A stretch of 64,000 bases of DNA from Trichaptum fuscoviolaceum (GCA_910574455.1 CAJSYZ010000007.1:3603773-3667772); one strand, 5' to 3'. Shown: positions 1 through 11,018, counted from the first letter of the stretch. Numbers and translations: made by a program. The notes: generated by a model not told the origin, from the letters alone.

Positions 1-1
1 C

Positions 2-1663
2 CCACTACCGGGGCGCCCTGCTCCCCCCACTGATTCCATTCCGGAACATGAGATGGCACTGATACATGGCATGTACCATCTCTGGGACACCCTCTCTGAC
101 AAGCTCACGGCCAACTTCGCTGACCTGAGCAAGACCCCCCACGAGCGAATGATGTTGAACGCCAGCACACTAGGTGGACTATATGCAGCAACCTACACAA
201 TGCTGTCGACACTTGTGGATGGGAAGGATGCTAACCCCAATGTCAAAGAGTATGCTGACCTTGCGGCAGCTGCCTTCCAACAACACCACGCCGAAACCGG
301 CGTCCCACTCCCCCCACCATTTGTACCCCCCTTCACCCCAGACGACGAACCAGCATCTAGCAAGAGCATGGCCACTATGAACAAGGCTCTTGGACAGCTG
401 ATCAAGGAAGTCCGCGTTGTGCAGAAGCAGAATGCAGGCATCAGTAAGTTGAACAGCGATGTTGGCACCCTCTCCCGACAGGTGCAGACTCTACTCGACC
501 GGCCTCCACCTCGCCCCCCTCGCATCAACCCGCCGCCACCTCCCCAGGTAGCTCCGGCCCCAGTCCCACTCACCTATGCTCAGGTGGCAGCTGTCGCTGC
601 CCCAGCACCCCCTGCCACTACCACCCCAGCCCCCAAGGCCACGGGCAGGACCACTCCCAAGAAGGCGCCCTCCACAGGACGTGCCTCACCCCCACCACCC
701 AAGATGTATGCCAAGGAGCCGACCTTGGTGTTTACAGCTAACCCCTACATCCCAGCAGCTAAGCGCAAGTCTGGTGCCGCCCTTACAACTGCGGTGCGTA
801 ATTTCTTTGCTGAGCTGCCCACCACAAAGCGTCTGCTGGTGCGGTCTGCGGTGTTCAACACTAAAGGCCGCATTGTATGCACGTTCACTAACCGTCCAGG
901 CTCTACTGAGGGCATGGCGGTTGAAAGCGCTCTTGATAGCCATGCGGGTGCCCTGTGTGCTCACTTGGCTCCCATTTGCTACACGGGTACCATGCAAGTG
1001 CCACCGGTACTCACTGCAACCCGGGTCCGTCCGCGCTCCACCCTTAGGATTTCCATGGTCCCTACTAGGGACACTACTCTTCCCAAGGGTCAGCGGATGA
1101 CGTACACTCAGGAGGATCTGCTGGCCGAGTTTAACAGCAATCCCATTCTTAGCGACCTCCAGTACATTGTCCCCCCCCATTTCACAGCACAATCGGATGC
1201 ACTCGAGAAAGAGAAACTCGAGATTTGCCCGGGTATTTTCACCTTTGCAGACAGAGAGAAAGGAGAAATACGCGAGAAGCTCCTCAAAAAGCCGACCGTG
1301 TGGCTCTTCGGAATCCGGCTCCGCTTATCCATCCCACCAATGCGCCCAGGCTTCTCCCAATGCGACAGATGCCAGGCGCTTGGTCATTCCAGCAGGGGCT
1401 GTAAGGCCCCTATCACATGTGCGTATTGCGCTGGCCCGCATGCCACTAAATATCACCGCTCGAAGTGCCCAACCTGCGCTCAGGAAGCTGTCCCAGCTGG
1501 CACCCCATGCTCCCACCCCCGTCTCTGCGCTAACTGCCAGGGCCCTCATAGATCCACATCTGTGAAGTGCCCTCAGAGGCGTAAGTATGGCCCTTCACCA
1601 AACGATGATGAGTCCGATTCAGACTCTGATTCGCCCGACGACACTATGGAGCAAGGAGAATGA
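2..1663 (+). CDS. LINE ORF1, gag-like CCHC zinc-knuckle protein (5' partial)
   Basis: The frame is open to the window edge, and copy B shows the true start about 100 codons upstream, giving a full protein of roughly 653 residues. The first half is rich in Pro and Ala, with a short predicted helical stretch before the proline-rich linker at about nt 490-720. The C-terminal part carries three Cys/His clusters at nt 1361-1402 (CDRCQALGHSSRGC), about 1418-1480 and about 1530-1575, and ends in an acidic Asp/Ser tail. Proteins of this kind bind the element RNA and form the ribonucleoprotein. The stop codon overlaps the ORF2 start as ATGA, which suggests termination-reinitiation coupling. Confidence 0.9.
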   Translation, partial: PLPGRPAPPTDSIPEHEMALIHGMYHLWDTLSDKLTANFADLSKTPHERMMLNASTLGGLYAATYTMLSTLVDGKDANPNVKEYADLAAAAFQQHHAETGVPLPPPFVPPFTPDDEPASSKSMATMNKALGQLIKEVRVVQKQNAGISKLNSDVGTLSRQVQTLLDRPPPRPPRINPPPPPQVAPAPVPLTYAQVAAVAAPAPPATTTPAPKATGRTTPKKAPSTGRASPPPPKMYAKEPTLVFTANPYIPAAKRKSGAALTTAVRNFFAELPTTKRLLVRSAVFNTKGRIVCTFTNRPGSTEGMAVESALDSHAGALCAHLAPICYTGTMQVPPVLTATRVRPRSTLRISMVPTRDTTLPKGQRMTYTQEDLLAEFNSNPILSDLQYIVPPHFTAQSDALEKEKLEICPGIFTFADREKGEIREKLLKKPTVWLFGIRLRLSIPPMRPGFSQCDRCQALGHSSRGCKAPITCAYCAGPHATKYHRSKCPTCAQEAVPAGTPCSHPRLCANCQGPHRSTSVKCPQRRKYGPSPNDDESDSDSDSPDDTMEQGE

Positions 1664-4600
1664 CTGACACAATCCGTGTCCTTCAGTGGAATGCTGCCCA
1701 CTCATTAGCAGCAATTCATTCTCTTTTTCCTCTTCTTGCTGACAACCCCCGCCCCCCACACCTATTGCTTATCCAGGAACCGCCCTGGTACAAGATCGGT
1801 ACCCAACCCTCATTGACTAACCCAGATGGAGATGACGTCTTCAATGTCCCCTCTATTCCAGGTTACGTCCCCTGCCTCCCACCGGCCACCCGCCCGCGAG
1901 TGGTTACTTACGTTTCACGGTCCCTCCCAACACATTCATGGTCTATCGTCGGTGCAGCGTCACATGGCACTGATGTCCTGACTATTGAGGTTCGCTCTAC
2001 CCATACTGTCCGCCTCTGCAACTACTACGGTCAGCAGGCTCCAGAACGCACCGCCCCAACCCCCACTTACCCAGGTGAGTCGTTTCTCTTCAATCTCACC
2101 CCGGCAATAGCCGCTTCCCTAACGATCGCTGGCGACTTCAATCGCCGGCATCGTTCCTGGTCAGAGTTGCCATGTTCCAATGCCGAGTCAAACAGGGGGC
2201 AACCCTTGGATGACTTCTTCCGAGAGCATGGACATGAGCCTGCCCATCACCCAGATGTGGACACTCGTCCGGGTAAAGATGGGCCGCGTTGTCCGATCGA
2301 TATGGTCTGGACTGCGCCCAACATCCCACCAGAGCAGGTGATGGACACATTCACCAGCTCCCACTCCGCTCTCTCAGACCACACCCTACTCACATGGGAG
2401 GTGCCAGTTGGACCATTCGTCCACCTTCCACGGCCCCCCAGACTGTCTAATGATGACAGAGAGGCGTGGTGTGCTACTGCCTTTCCCTTGCTGCATGAGG
2501 CGTTTGCGCTTCCTGCGTCAGACAAGGCTGAACTAGATGCCAAAGCCAAAGCCATCCAATCTGCAATGGTGGCGGCGATGGAATCAATGACTAAACCCAG
2601 AAAGCGCTCCAAGACAGAGGTCCCCTGGTGGTCCCCTGAGTGCTCATCCTCACTCGCGGCAATTAAGGACGCCCCTACCGCCCGTTTGCGCGCCGCTGCT
2701 AAACGCGCCTTCAAAGCCACCACCAGAGCAGCGCGTCGCGTGTTCTATGCAGAACAGGTGAAAGACGCCAATTCCACCAACATCTGGAGCTGGGCCAAGC
2801 GTGGCCTCGGTATCCGCCCTACTCCGGTGCCTTCGCTGCGGAAACCAGATGGCACCTTCACTACCACTGAGCAGGAGAAAGCTGAGTTGTTTCATTCTAC
2901 CTACTTTCCTCCTCCCCCTCCACTTCCAGCAGCGGGCTTACGCCCGCTGCCCCCACCTTCTGCAGCGGCGCCTCCCATACTCATGAAAGAGCTTATGGAC
3001 GCCCTGGCCGGCACTTCCAACTTGTCTGCTCCTGGCCCCTCGGGCGTTGGATACCGTCCCCTCAAATGGGTGATTGGATCCTTCGCTAAAGAGGTGCTAT
3101 CTTTGTTCAACGACTGTCTGCGCTTGGGCCACCACCCAGCGTGCTGGCGGATAACAAAGGTAGTAATGCTCAGGAAGCCAAACAAGAAGGACCAATTTTC
3201 TCCTCGGTCCTACAGACCGATTACTCTTGAGGAGACCTTAGGGAAACTCCTTGAGAAGATCATTGCTAACCGTCTCCAGTTTCTGGCTAACACCCAGAAC
3301 TGGCTTCCCCCAAACCAGTACGGCGGTCGTCAAGGGCATTCTGTCTATGACGCTGCCCAACGCCTTTTACAGATTGTGGAGAAAGCCCAGTCGGAAGACA
3401 AAGTGTGTTCTGTCCTAGCGGTGGACATACAAGGCTTCTTTGACTCGGTTCATCCACAACATCTCCACCACCGGCTCTTGGAGTTAGGTTGTTCGCCAGA
3501 CATGGCGGACTGGTGCCTTTCTTTCATGACAGGGCGGGAGGCTGCTATCTCTTTCGATGGCACCACACTCCCTAGTGTCCGTAAACCGGACTTTGGGACG
3601 CCTCAGGGCTCCCCAGTCTCACCCATTCTCTCCACTCTTTTTGCAGCTATTGCGATTCAGCGGTTCCGTCACCCTGACTGCGAGCTCCTAGCATACGTCG
3701 ACGACCACATGATTGCCATCACCGGCTCATCAGTCACCGCCAACTGCAGGAACTTAGTAGGCGCTTACCACCACCTCAACTCGAACTTCAACGACATCAA
3801 TCTCAACATCGAGACCGCGAAGACCGAGCTCCTCCATTTCCACCCCCCTGGGCGTCGCCAACGATATCGCGGCTGGGACTCCCGGGGCGTCCAACTCGAC
3901 GAGGACACTCTCATTAAGCCCTCCATCCCACTTCGGTGGTTGGGGATCTGGTGGGATCCGGCCTTGTCTTTCAAACCCCATGTTGAGCGCATGCGCTCCA
4001 AGGGCCTCTCAACACTCGCTGCCATTCGCCTGCTCGCCAACACACAGAGCGAGGCATGTCCGCCCTCAACCTTCGCCAGCTCTACTCAGCCTGCGTCAGA
4101 ACAGTCCTCGCATGGGCTGCGCCGGTTTGGTACACTGGCACCCGCCAGAAGACCCTTGTGGCTCGTCTACAGGGTGTCCAAAACACCGCTTGCAGGTGGA
4201 TCCTTGGTGTTTACCGAGGCGCTTCACCGCTAAGCACCAACTATCTTTGCTCTATGCCCCCGTTTCAGTTTTATTTCAATTATCTTAAAACTAATCATGC
4301 TCTTCGCCTTTGGCGCACTCCTCATTCTGTAGGTAGACGTGCTATTCCTGCAGCACAAAAACCACGCCTGTACTCTTCTTCGCTTGCCGACCGTGTCCCG
4401 ATTGCCCAACAGGTCCCTGCGTACACACACTCTCCCTGGGAGGATCCACTTGCCTTTGCTGGAGGACGCCTCAAATTCGCCATCCCTGCCGGTCCCGTTG
4501 ACACTGACACTCGCCAGGCGTTTGTCGCATCTGCCAACTCTCTGTGCACCACCACCTCCGTCCAGATCTTCACAGACGGCTCCAGACTCGAGCACAAGTC

Positions 4601-5669
4601 TGGCTCAGCAATTGTCGCTATGCGCGGTCACCATCGCTTGGGCTTCAGACACTGCGCTTCCCCCAAAATCGCCACTGCCACTGACGCTGAGATCTTCTCC
4701 CTTGCGTCTGCTCCAGCGTGGGCCGCCTCTCACTTCGGCCGCCACCTCCTGGAAGTGGAGTCCATTGTCTTCATGTCAGACTCGCTCACCGCCCTTCGCC
4801 TTGTCCGCGACTGGCCCTCAGCACCTGGCGCCCACTTACTACTCGCTTGGAAAGCAGGCATCACCAACCTGCTGGACATTCACCCCAACCTCAAAATCGA
4901 GTTTCACTGGTGCCCGGGTCATTCAGGCGTCCCAGGAAACGAATGGGCTGATGAAGAGGCAAAGAAAGCCACAGAATTGCCACCCTCATCTTCCCTTCCT
5001 TCGATATCCGCCCTCCGCGAGCAGAACACCCTCAACGCCCAGAAGCAATGGGAGGACCACCTCGCCCATGCCACTGCCTCAACTGCCGACAAGTACTTGG
5101 CAATCACAGGCCCACCAAAACGACGTCCGCGCGCACTCATGGAGATGTCGGACACCTACCCCCGCGCTGAGATTTCAGCAGTTGCTCAAGTTCTCTGCTG
5201 CGCTGGCCCCTTTGGGGCGTACTGGATGCGCATGAGCCCAGAATATAGGCGCAGAAACGGCCTGATCACCTACTGTCGTTGGCACAATCACCCCCCTTGG
5301 CCTGCCCAGACCGCCGCCCACATACTTGGTGGTTGCGAGACTTTCCGCCCCTGGATTGGTAAAGTCTGGCCCAAAGGCACCCCACTCCCAGCCCACCACA
5401 CAGAGTGGGCAGACGAACCCCTTATCGACGTGATTCGCAAGTGGCTTAAGTTCACTAGGCATCTCGACCGCCCCACTCAGCGCACCTCAGCTGCCATCCG
5501 CCTTGCATTTGCGATGATGGAGCTAGATGGCCTCCCAACCGACCAGGACATGGACCTGACAACCCTTCGTGTGTACGTACGGCGCGCCCTTGGACCACGC
5601 ACTCAGGACACGGACCCGGATCTTTATGATTTTAACGGTCACGTTTCAGACCCTCCTCTTGATCTTTGA
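1660..5669 (+). pseudogene. LINE ORF2 polyprotein (endonuclease-RT-RNase H), frameshifted
   Basis: The first frame (1660-4233) has an apurinic-type endonuclease with LLIQEPPW, AGDFNRRHRSW and SDHTLLTWEV. It then has reverse transcriptase motifs: YRPITL, AVDIQGFFDSV (catalytic Asp), GTPQGSPVSP, the active-site box AYVDDH, and RWLGI. At about 4046-4049 (AGAG) the frame shifts, and the protein continues in the next frame from 4056 to 5669. That second part has an RNase H domain with FTDGS, an Asp in FMSDSLTAL and GHSGVPGNEWAD, and a C-terminal Cys/His cluster (about nt 5190-5340). The shift looks like a 2-nt AG gain and is the only visible disruption, so the copy may have been active until recently. 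Programmed frameshifting is less likely because no slippery site is evident. Confidence 0.9.
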
Positions 5670-5890
5670 TGCAACTTACTTCTCTTATGTATGAGGCACC
5701 AGCGATCCCAGACAGAACGGTGCTTTACCCAGGTTAACGCCCAGGTACTGTGCCCGGACGCGCCCTCTTTTCTAAACTTCGTCTGTGCTTGTAGTGTAGG
5801 TTCACCTGCGCCTTGACATGGGCGTGGTGATATGTAAACCAATCTCTCCTCTTCCTTTTCCCTTCTTTAATAGGCGGTGCGCCCACTTAG

Positions 5891-5909
5891 CCGCCACCTT
5901 CGGTGGCGG
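5891..5909 (+). other. 3' UTR stem-loop of LINE copy A
   Basis: A perfect 8-bp stem, CCGCCACC / GGTGGCGG, closes a TTC loop about 95 nt before the poly(A) tail. The identical hairpin occurs in copy B at 10257-10275. In several LINE groups a 3' UTR stem-loop is what the reverse transcriptase recognises; that role here is inferred. Confidence 0.5.
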
Positions 5910-5995
5910 GCACCTCCCGCCCAGTTTCGTAGTTTACCTCGATGACGGGCGCCTCCGTTGTAGATAGGTCATGTACTTAGCTATGCTGCAGGAAT

Positions 5996-6032
5996 AATAA
6001 AGCCAAAAAAAAAAAAAAAAAAAAAAAAAAAA
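5996..6032 (+). other. Poly(A) signal and A28 tail of LINE copy A
   Basis: AATAAA at 5996-6001 is followed, after GCC, by 28 A residues (6005-6032). The tail abuts the inverted segment of copy B directly, with no unique sequence between them. Confidence 0.9.
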
Positions 6033-7677
6033 GCCAGTTCTGGGTGTTAGCCAGGAACTGGAGACGGTTAGCAATGATCTTCTCAAGGAGTTTCCCTAAG
6101 GTCTCCTCAAGAGTAATCGGTCTGTAGGACCGAGGAGAAAATTGGTCCTTCTTGTTTGGCTTCCTGAGCATTACTACCTTCGTTATCCGCCAGCACGCTG
6201 GGTGGTGGCCCAAGCGCAGACAGTCGTTGAACAAAGATAGCACCTCCTTAGCGAAGGATCCGATCACCCATTTGAGGGGACAGTATCCGACGCCCGAGGG
6301 GCCAGGAGCAGACAAGTTGGAGGTGCCGGCCAGGGCGTCCATAAGCTCTTTCATGAGTATGGGAGGCGCCGCTGCAGAAGGTGGGGGCAGCGGGCGTAAG
6401 CCTGCTGCTGGAAGTGGTGGGGGAGGAGGAAAGTAGGTAGAATGGAACAACTCAGCTTTCTCCTGCTCAGTGGTGGTGAAGGTGCCATCTGGTTTCCTCA
6501 GCGAAGGCACAGGAGTAGGGCGGATACCGAGGCCACGCTTGGCCCAGCTCCAGATATTGGTGGAATTGGCGTCTTTGACCTGCTCTGCATAGAACACGCG
6601 ACGCGCTGCTCTGGTGGTGGCTTTGAAGGCGCGTTTAGCAGCGGCGCGCAAACGGGCGGTAGGGGCGTCCTTAATTGCCGCGAGTGAGGATGAGCACTCA
6701 GGGGACCACCAGGGGACCTCTGTCTTGGAGCGCTTTCTGGGTTTAGTCATTGATTCCATCGCCGCCACCATTGCAGATTGAATGGCTTTGGCTTTGGCAT
6801 CTAGTTCAGCCTTGTCTGATGCAGGAAGCGCGAACGCCTCATGCAGCAAGGGAAAGGCAGTAGCACACCACGCCTCTCTGTCATCATTAGACAGTCTGGG
6901 GGGCCGTGGAAGGTGGACGAATGGTCCAACTGGCACCTCCCATGTAAGTAGGGTGTGGTCTGAGAGAGCGGAGTGGGAGCTGGTGAATGTATCCATCACC
7001 TGCTCTGGTGGGATATTGGGCGCAGTCCAAACCATATCGATCGGACAACGCGGCCCATCTTTACCCGGACGAGTGTCCACATCTGGGTGATGGGCAGGCT
7101 CATGTCCATGCTCTCGGAAGAAGTCATCCAAGGGTTGCCCCCTGTTTGACTCGGCATTGGAACATGGCAACTCTGACCAGGAACGATGCCGGCGATTGAA
7201 GTCGCCAGCGATTGTTAGGGAAGCGGCTATTGCCGGGGTGAGACTGAAGAGAAACGACTCACCTGGGTAAGTGGGGGTTGGGGCTACCCTCCCTGGCGCC
7301 TGCTGGCCATAGTAATTGCAGAGGCGGACAGTGTGGGTAGAGCGAACCTCAATAGTCAGGACATCAGTGCCATGTGACGCTGCACCGACGATAGACCATG
7401 AGTGTGTTGGGAGGGACCGTGAAACGTAAGTAACCACTTGCGGACGGGTGGCCGGTGGGAGGCAGGGGACGTAACCTGGAATAGAAGGGACATTGAAGAC
7501 GTCATCTCCATCTGGGTTAGTCAATGAGGGCTGGGTACCGATCTTGTACCAGGGCGGTTCCTGGATAAGTAGAAGGTGTGGGGGACGGGGATTGTTAGCA
7601 AGAAGAGGAAAAAGAGAATGAATTGCTGCTAATGAGTGGGCAGCATTCCACTGAAGGACACGGATTGTGTCAATCAT
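6033..7677 (-). pseudogene. ORF2 5' half of LINE copy B (inverted)
   Basis: Starts at the ATG at 7677, overlapping the ORF1 stop exactly as in copy A, and stays open through the endonuclease domain and the first RT motifs (YRPITLEETLGKLLEKI). It ends abruptly after TQNWL, where the sequence meets the A28 of copy A read as T residues. The catalytic RT boxes and RNase H are absent from this half because of the inversion and internal loss. It is nearly identical to copy A, with scattered C-to-T and G-to-A changes at CpG sites (for example Arg to Cys in GVGYRPL). Confidence 0.92.
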
Positions 7678-9121
7678 TCTCCTTGCTCCATAGTGTCATC
7701 GGGCGAATCAGAGTCTGAATCAGACTCATCATCGTTTGGTGAGGGGCCATACTTACGCCTCTGAGGGCACTTCACAGATGTGGATCTATGAGGGCCCTGA
7801 CAGTTGGCGCAGAGACGGGGATGGGAGCACGGGGTGCCAGCTGGGACAGCTTCCTGAGCGCAGGTAGGGCACTTCAAGCGGTGGTACTTAGTGGCATGCG
7901 GACCGGCGCAATACGCACATGTGATGGGGGCCTTGCAAACGTGCATACAATGCGGCCTTTAGTGTTGAAAACCGCAGACCGCACCAGCAGACGCTTTGTG
8001 GTGGGCAGCTCAGCAAAGAAATTACGCACCGCAGTTGTAAGGGCGGCACCAGACTTGCGCTTAGCTGCTGGGATGTAGGGGCTAGCTGTAAACACCAAGG
8101 TCGGCTCCTTGGCATACATCTTGGGTGGTGGGGGTGAGGCACGTCCTGTAGAGGGCGCCTTCTTGGGAGTGGTCCTGCCCTTGGCCTGGGGGGCTGGGGT
8201 GGTAGTAACCGGGGGTGCTGGGGCAGTAGCAGCTGCCACCTGAGCGTAGGTGAGTGGGACTGGGGCCGGAGCTACCTGGGGGGGTGGCGGCGGGTTGATG
8301 CGAGGGGGGCGAGGTGGAGGCCGGTCGAGTAGAGTCTGCACCTGTCTGGAGAGGGTGCCAACATCGCCGTTCAACTTACTGATGGTTGCATTCTGCTTCT
8401 GCATAACGCGCACATCCTTGATCAGCTGTGCAAGAGCCTTGTTCATAGTAGCCATGCTCTTGCTGGATGCTGGGTCGTTGTCAGGAGTGGGGGGAGATAC
8501 AAATGGTGGGGGGAGTGGGACGCCGGTTTCAGCGTGGTGTTGTTGGAAGGCAGCTGCCGCAAGGTCAGCATACTCTTTGACGTTGGGATTAGCATCCTTC
8601 CCATCCACAAGTGTTGACAGCATTGTGTAGGTAGCTGCATACAGTCCACCTAGTGTGCTGGCGTTCAACATCATTCGCTCGTGGGGGGTCTTGCTCAGGT
8701 CAGCAAAGTTGGCCGTGAGCTGGTCAGAGAGGGTGTCCCAGAGATGGTACATGCCATGTATTAGTGCCATCTCATGTTCCGGAACGGAATCAGTGGGGGG
8801 AGCAGGGCGCCCCGGTAGTGGGGACAGGACAGAGGCCGTACGCTTCTCACCCGCGCGCGGTGTTGCCGGGAAGGCCAACGGCATACCAGCATCAGAGCTA
8901 GGTGGGAGTGGTGAGGAGGGTGGTAGTACATCAAGTTCCCTTTGTCTGAGCTGTACAGGCGAGCCCAGAGCCGAGGGGACGGGGGTGGCGGTCGATGTCG
9001 TTGCCGGGGCAACAACGGTGACGGAGTGGGGTTGGCCAGTGGCGGCGGCAGCAGCAGACGCTGACGACCGACCAGGTTTGGCCGCGATAGACGGTTTCTT
9101 AGATGTGTGGCTGTCTGCCAT
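7674..9121 (-). pseudogene. ORF1 of LINE copy B with internal deletion
   Basis: This copy shows the complete ORF1 start: ATG at 9121 (MADSHTSKKPS), preceded by about 68 nt of 5' UTR up to the inversion joint. The N-terminal 100 residues are Ser-, Ala- and Pro-rich. Relative to copy A about 515 bp are deleted (copy A 886-1400; joint near 7940), removing the central part of the protein and the first zinc knuckle and shifting the frame. The frame read from the start therefore stops at 7874, while the last two knuckles and the acidic tail survive in another frame down to 7674. The gene cannot make a normal ORF1 protein. Confidence 0.9.
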
Positions 9122-9189
9122 GCCTAACCGATGGGAGCAGGGGGGCTCAACCAAATCGGGAAGGTAGTGGTTAGAGGTCAAGAAGGATG

Positions 9190-10033
9190 TGGCGCCCACT
9201 TACTACTCGCTTGGAAAGCAGGCATCACCAACCTGCTGGACATTCACCCCAATCTCAAAATCGAGTTTCACTGGTGCCCGGGTCACTCAGGCGTCCCAGG
9301 AAACGAATGGGCTGATGAAGAGGCAAAGAAAGCCACAGAATTGCCACCCTCATCCTCCCTTCCTTCGATATCCGCCCTCCGCGAGCAGAACACCCTCAAC
9401 GCCCAGAAGCAATGGGAGGACCACCTCGCCCATGCCACTGCCTCCACTGCCGACAAGTACTTGGCAATCACAGGCCCACCAAAACGTCGTCCGCGCGCAC
9501 TCATGGAGATGTCGGACACCTACCCCCGCGCTGAGATTTCAGCAGTTGCTCAAGTCCTCTGCTGCGCTGGCCCCTTCGGGGCGTACTGGATGCGCATGAG
9601 CCCAGAATATAGGCGCAGAAACGGCCTGATCACCTACTGTCGTTGGCACAATCATCCCCCTTGGCCTGCCCAGACCGCCGCCCACATACTAGGTGGTTGC
9701 AAGACTTTCCGCCCTTGGATTGGTAAGGTCTGGCCTAAAGGCACCCCACTCCCAGCCCACCATACAGAGTGGGCAGATGAACCCCTCATCGACGTGATTC
9801 GCAAGTGGCTTAAGTTCACTAGGCATCTCGACCGCCCCACTCAGTGCACCTCAGCTGCCATCCGCCTTGCATTTGCGATGATGGAGCTAGATGGCCTCCC
9901 AACCGACCAGGACATGGACCTGACGACCCTTCGTATGTACGTACGGCGCGCCCTTGGACCACGCACTCAGGACACGGACCCGGATCTTTATGATTTTAAC
10001 GGTCACGTTTCAGACCCTCCTCTTGATCTTTGA
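9190..10033 (+). pseudogene. ORF2 3' part of LINE copy B (RNase H and C-terminus, sense)
   Basis: Begins inside the RNase H domain at GAHLLLAWKAG and continues with EFHWCPGHSGVPGNEWAD and the C-terminal Cys/His region to the normal ORF2 stop. It has no start codon of its own; the ATG at 9131 is in antisense 5' UTR sequence beyond the inversion joint. It differs from copy A by only a few substitutions, several at CpG (for example Arg to Cys in PTQRTSA). Confidence 0.92.
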
Positions 10034-10391
10034 TGCAACTTACTTTTCTTCTATGTATGAGGCACCAGCGATCCCAGACAGAACGGTGCTTTACCCAGGT
10101 TCATGCCCAGGTACTGTGCCCGGACGCGCCCTCTTTTCTAAACTTCGTCTGTGCTTGTAGTGTAGGTTCACCTGCGCCTTGACATGGGCGTGGTGACATG
10201 TAAACCAATCTCTCCTCTTCCTTTACCCTTCTTTAATAGGCGGTGCGCCCACTTAGCCGCCACCTTCGGTGGCGGGCACCTCCCGCCCAGTTTCGTAGTT
10301 TACCTCGATGACGGGCGCCTCCGTCGTAGATAGGTCATGTACTTAGCTATGCTGCAGGAATAATAAAGCCAAAAAAAAAAAAAAAAAAAAA
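10034..10391 (+). other. 3' UTR, poly(A) signal and A21 tail of LINE copy B
   Basis: Matches the 3' UTR of copy A almost base for base, including the 10257-10275 stem-loop and AATAAA at 10362-10367. It ends in 21 A residues at 10371-10391, then passes directly into LTR sequence that lacks its first 7 bp. Confidence 0.9.
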
Positions 10392-10847
10392 GCGAGGCCG
10401 GGATCTGGTATCCGGGCATAGTCGAGAACCTACGAGGTCTGGGATAGCTATGGCTATGGCTATGGCTGTGGCTATGGTGAGTGACTTCGGGACTATGGCG
10501 AGGTACGGGGTTCGCTGGAGCGGGGAACAGAGCCTGACAGGAGCGGGGAGCAAGCAGGGGATCATCCTAGAGTCGGGGGAACGACGGGGCGGGCTAGGGA
10601 TGGATCGAGACACGGGGACGAGGCGGGGGACTGACAAGGAGACGTGGGCGAGGACAAGCAGGGGCGAGGAGGTCGTAGCGGGGCGGAACTCTTAGCAGGA
10701 GAATGCATGGCGAAGCAGAGGTTCTTCCGGGATCAGAGAGCGGGGGATCCTTTCGGGATCTAGCCAAGGTCGCGATTTCGGGTTTCAGTATACCAGGTTC
10801 TGTTTGGGATTGCCTTAGACATGTTGGGGTCCTGGGGGATCCCGACA
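10392..10847 (-). repeat. LTR, 3' copy in element orientation, truncated by LINE insertion
   Basis: Matches 14346-14801 with five single-base differences. The seven bases that start the other copy (TGTGGAC at 14339) are missing because LINE copies A and B are inserted there; they should lie left of the window. It includes a short run of CTATGG hexamers near 10450-10480. Confidence 0.88.
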
Positions 10848-10859
10848 TTACCCCCCTCC
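10848..10859 (-). promoter_or_regulatory. Polypurine tract of the LTR element
   Basis: On the minus strand GGAGGGGGGTAA immediately precedes the TGTCGGG start of the 3' LTR. This is the expected position and composition of the plus-strand primer. Confidence 0.65.
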
Positions 10860-11018
10860 AAAGGTGCTACTCCGGAGCACCAAAGGATTAGAGTAGTCTT
10901 TAGCTTTCCGTACTAATTATCAAAATACTTAATAACCATAATCATAACCAAGGTGCAGAGTCTTTCGGGATTTCCGTTGAGAAACCATTATTACCAACGC
11001 GGGACTAAACATAATCCG

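Larger units (their letters stand above)
1..6032 (+). mobile_element. Non-LTR retrotransposon (LINE, Tad1-like), copy A, 5' end outside window
   Basis: Two-ORF LINE in sense orientation. ORF1 is a gag-like zinc-knuckle protein and ORF2 carries endonuclease, reverse transcriptase and RNase H domains, followed by a 3' UTR of about 335 bp and an A28 tail (6005-6032). The domain order and the RNase H domain fit the Tad1/I group known from fungi; the clade call is an inference. The left window edge lies inside ORF1. Comparison with copy B shows about 100 N-terminal codons plus a short 5' UTR are missing here. The only lesion seen is one frameshift in ORF2. Copy B is about 99% similar by eye in the 3' region, so both insertions are young. 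Confidence 0.93.
6033..10391. mobile_element. LINE copy B, 5'-inverted (twin-primed) insertion
   Basis: The segment 6033-9189 is the reverse complement of the element from its 5' UTR through the middle of the RT domain (matching copy A to about position 3304). From about 9190 the sequence is in sense orientation, starting at the equivalent of copy A 4826 and running to an A21 tail (10371-10391). About 1.5 kb of ORF2 between the two breakpoints is missing. An inverted 5' part followed by a sense 3' part with one tail is the classic twin-priming product. It lies inside or at the end of the A tail of copy A. Confidence 0.92.

Noticed and set aside
9131..9189. Start of a + strand frame fused to the RNase H part of LINE copy B
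   Set aside because: The first 20 codons are antisense 5' UTR of the inverted segment; the fusion is a product of the inversion joint.
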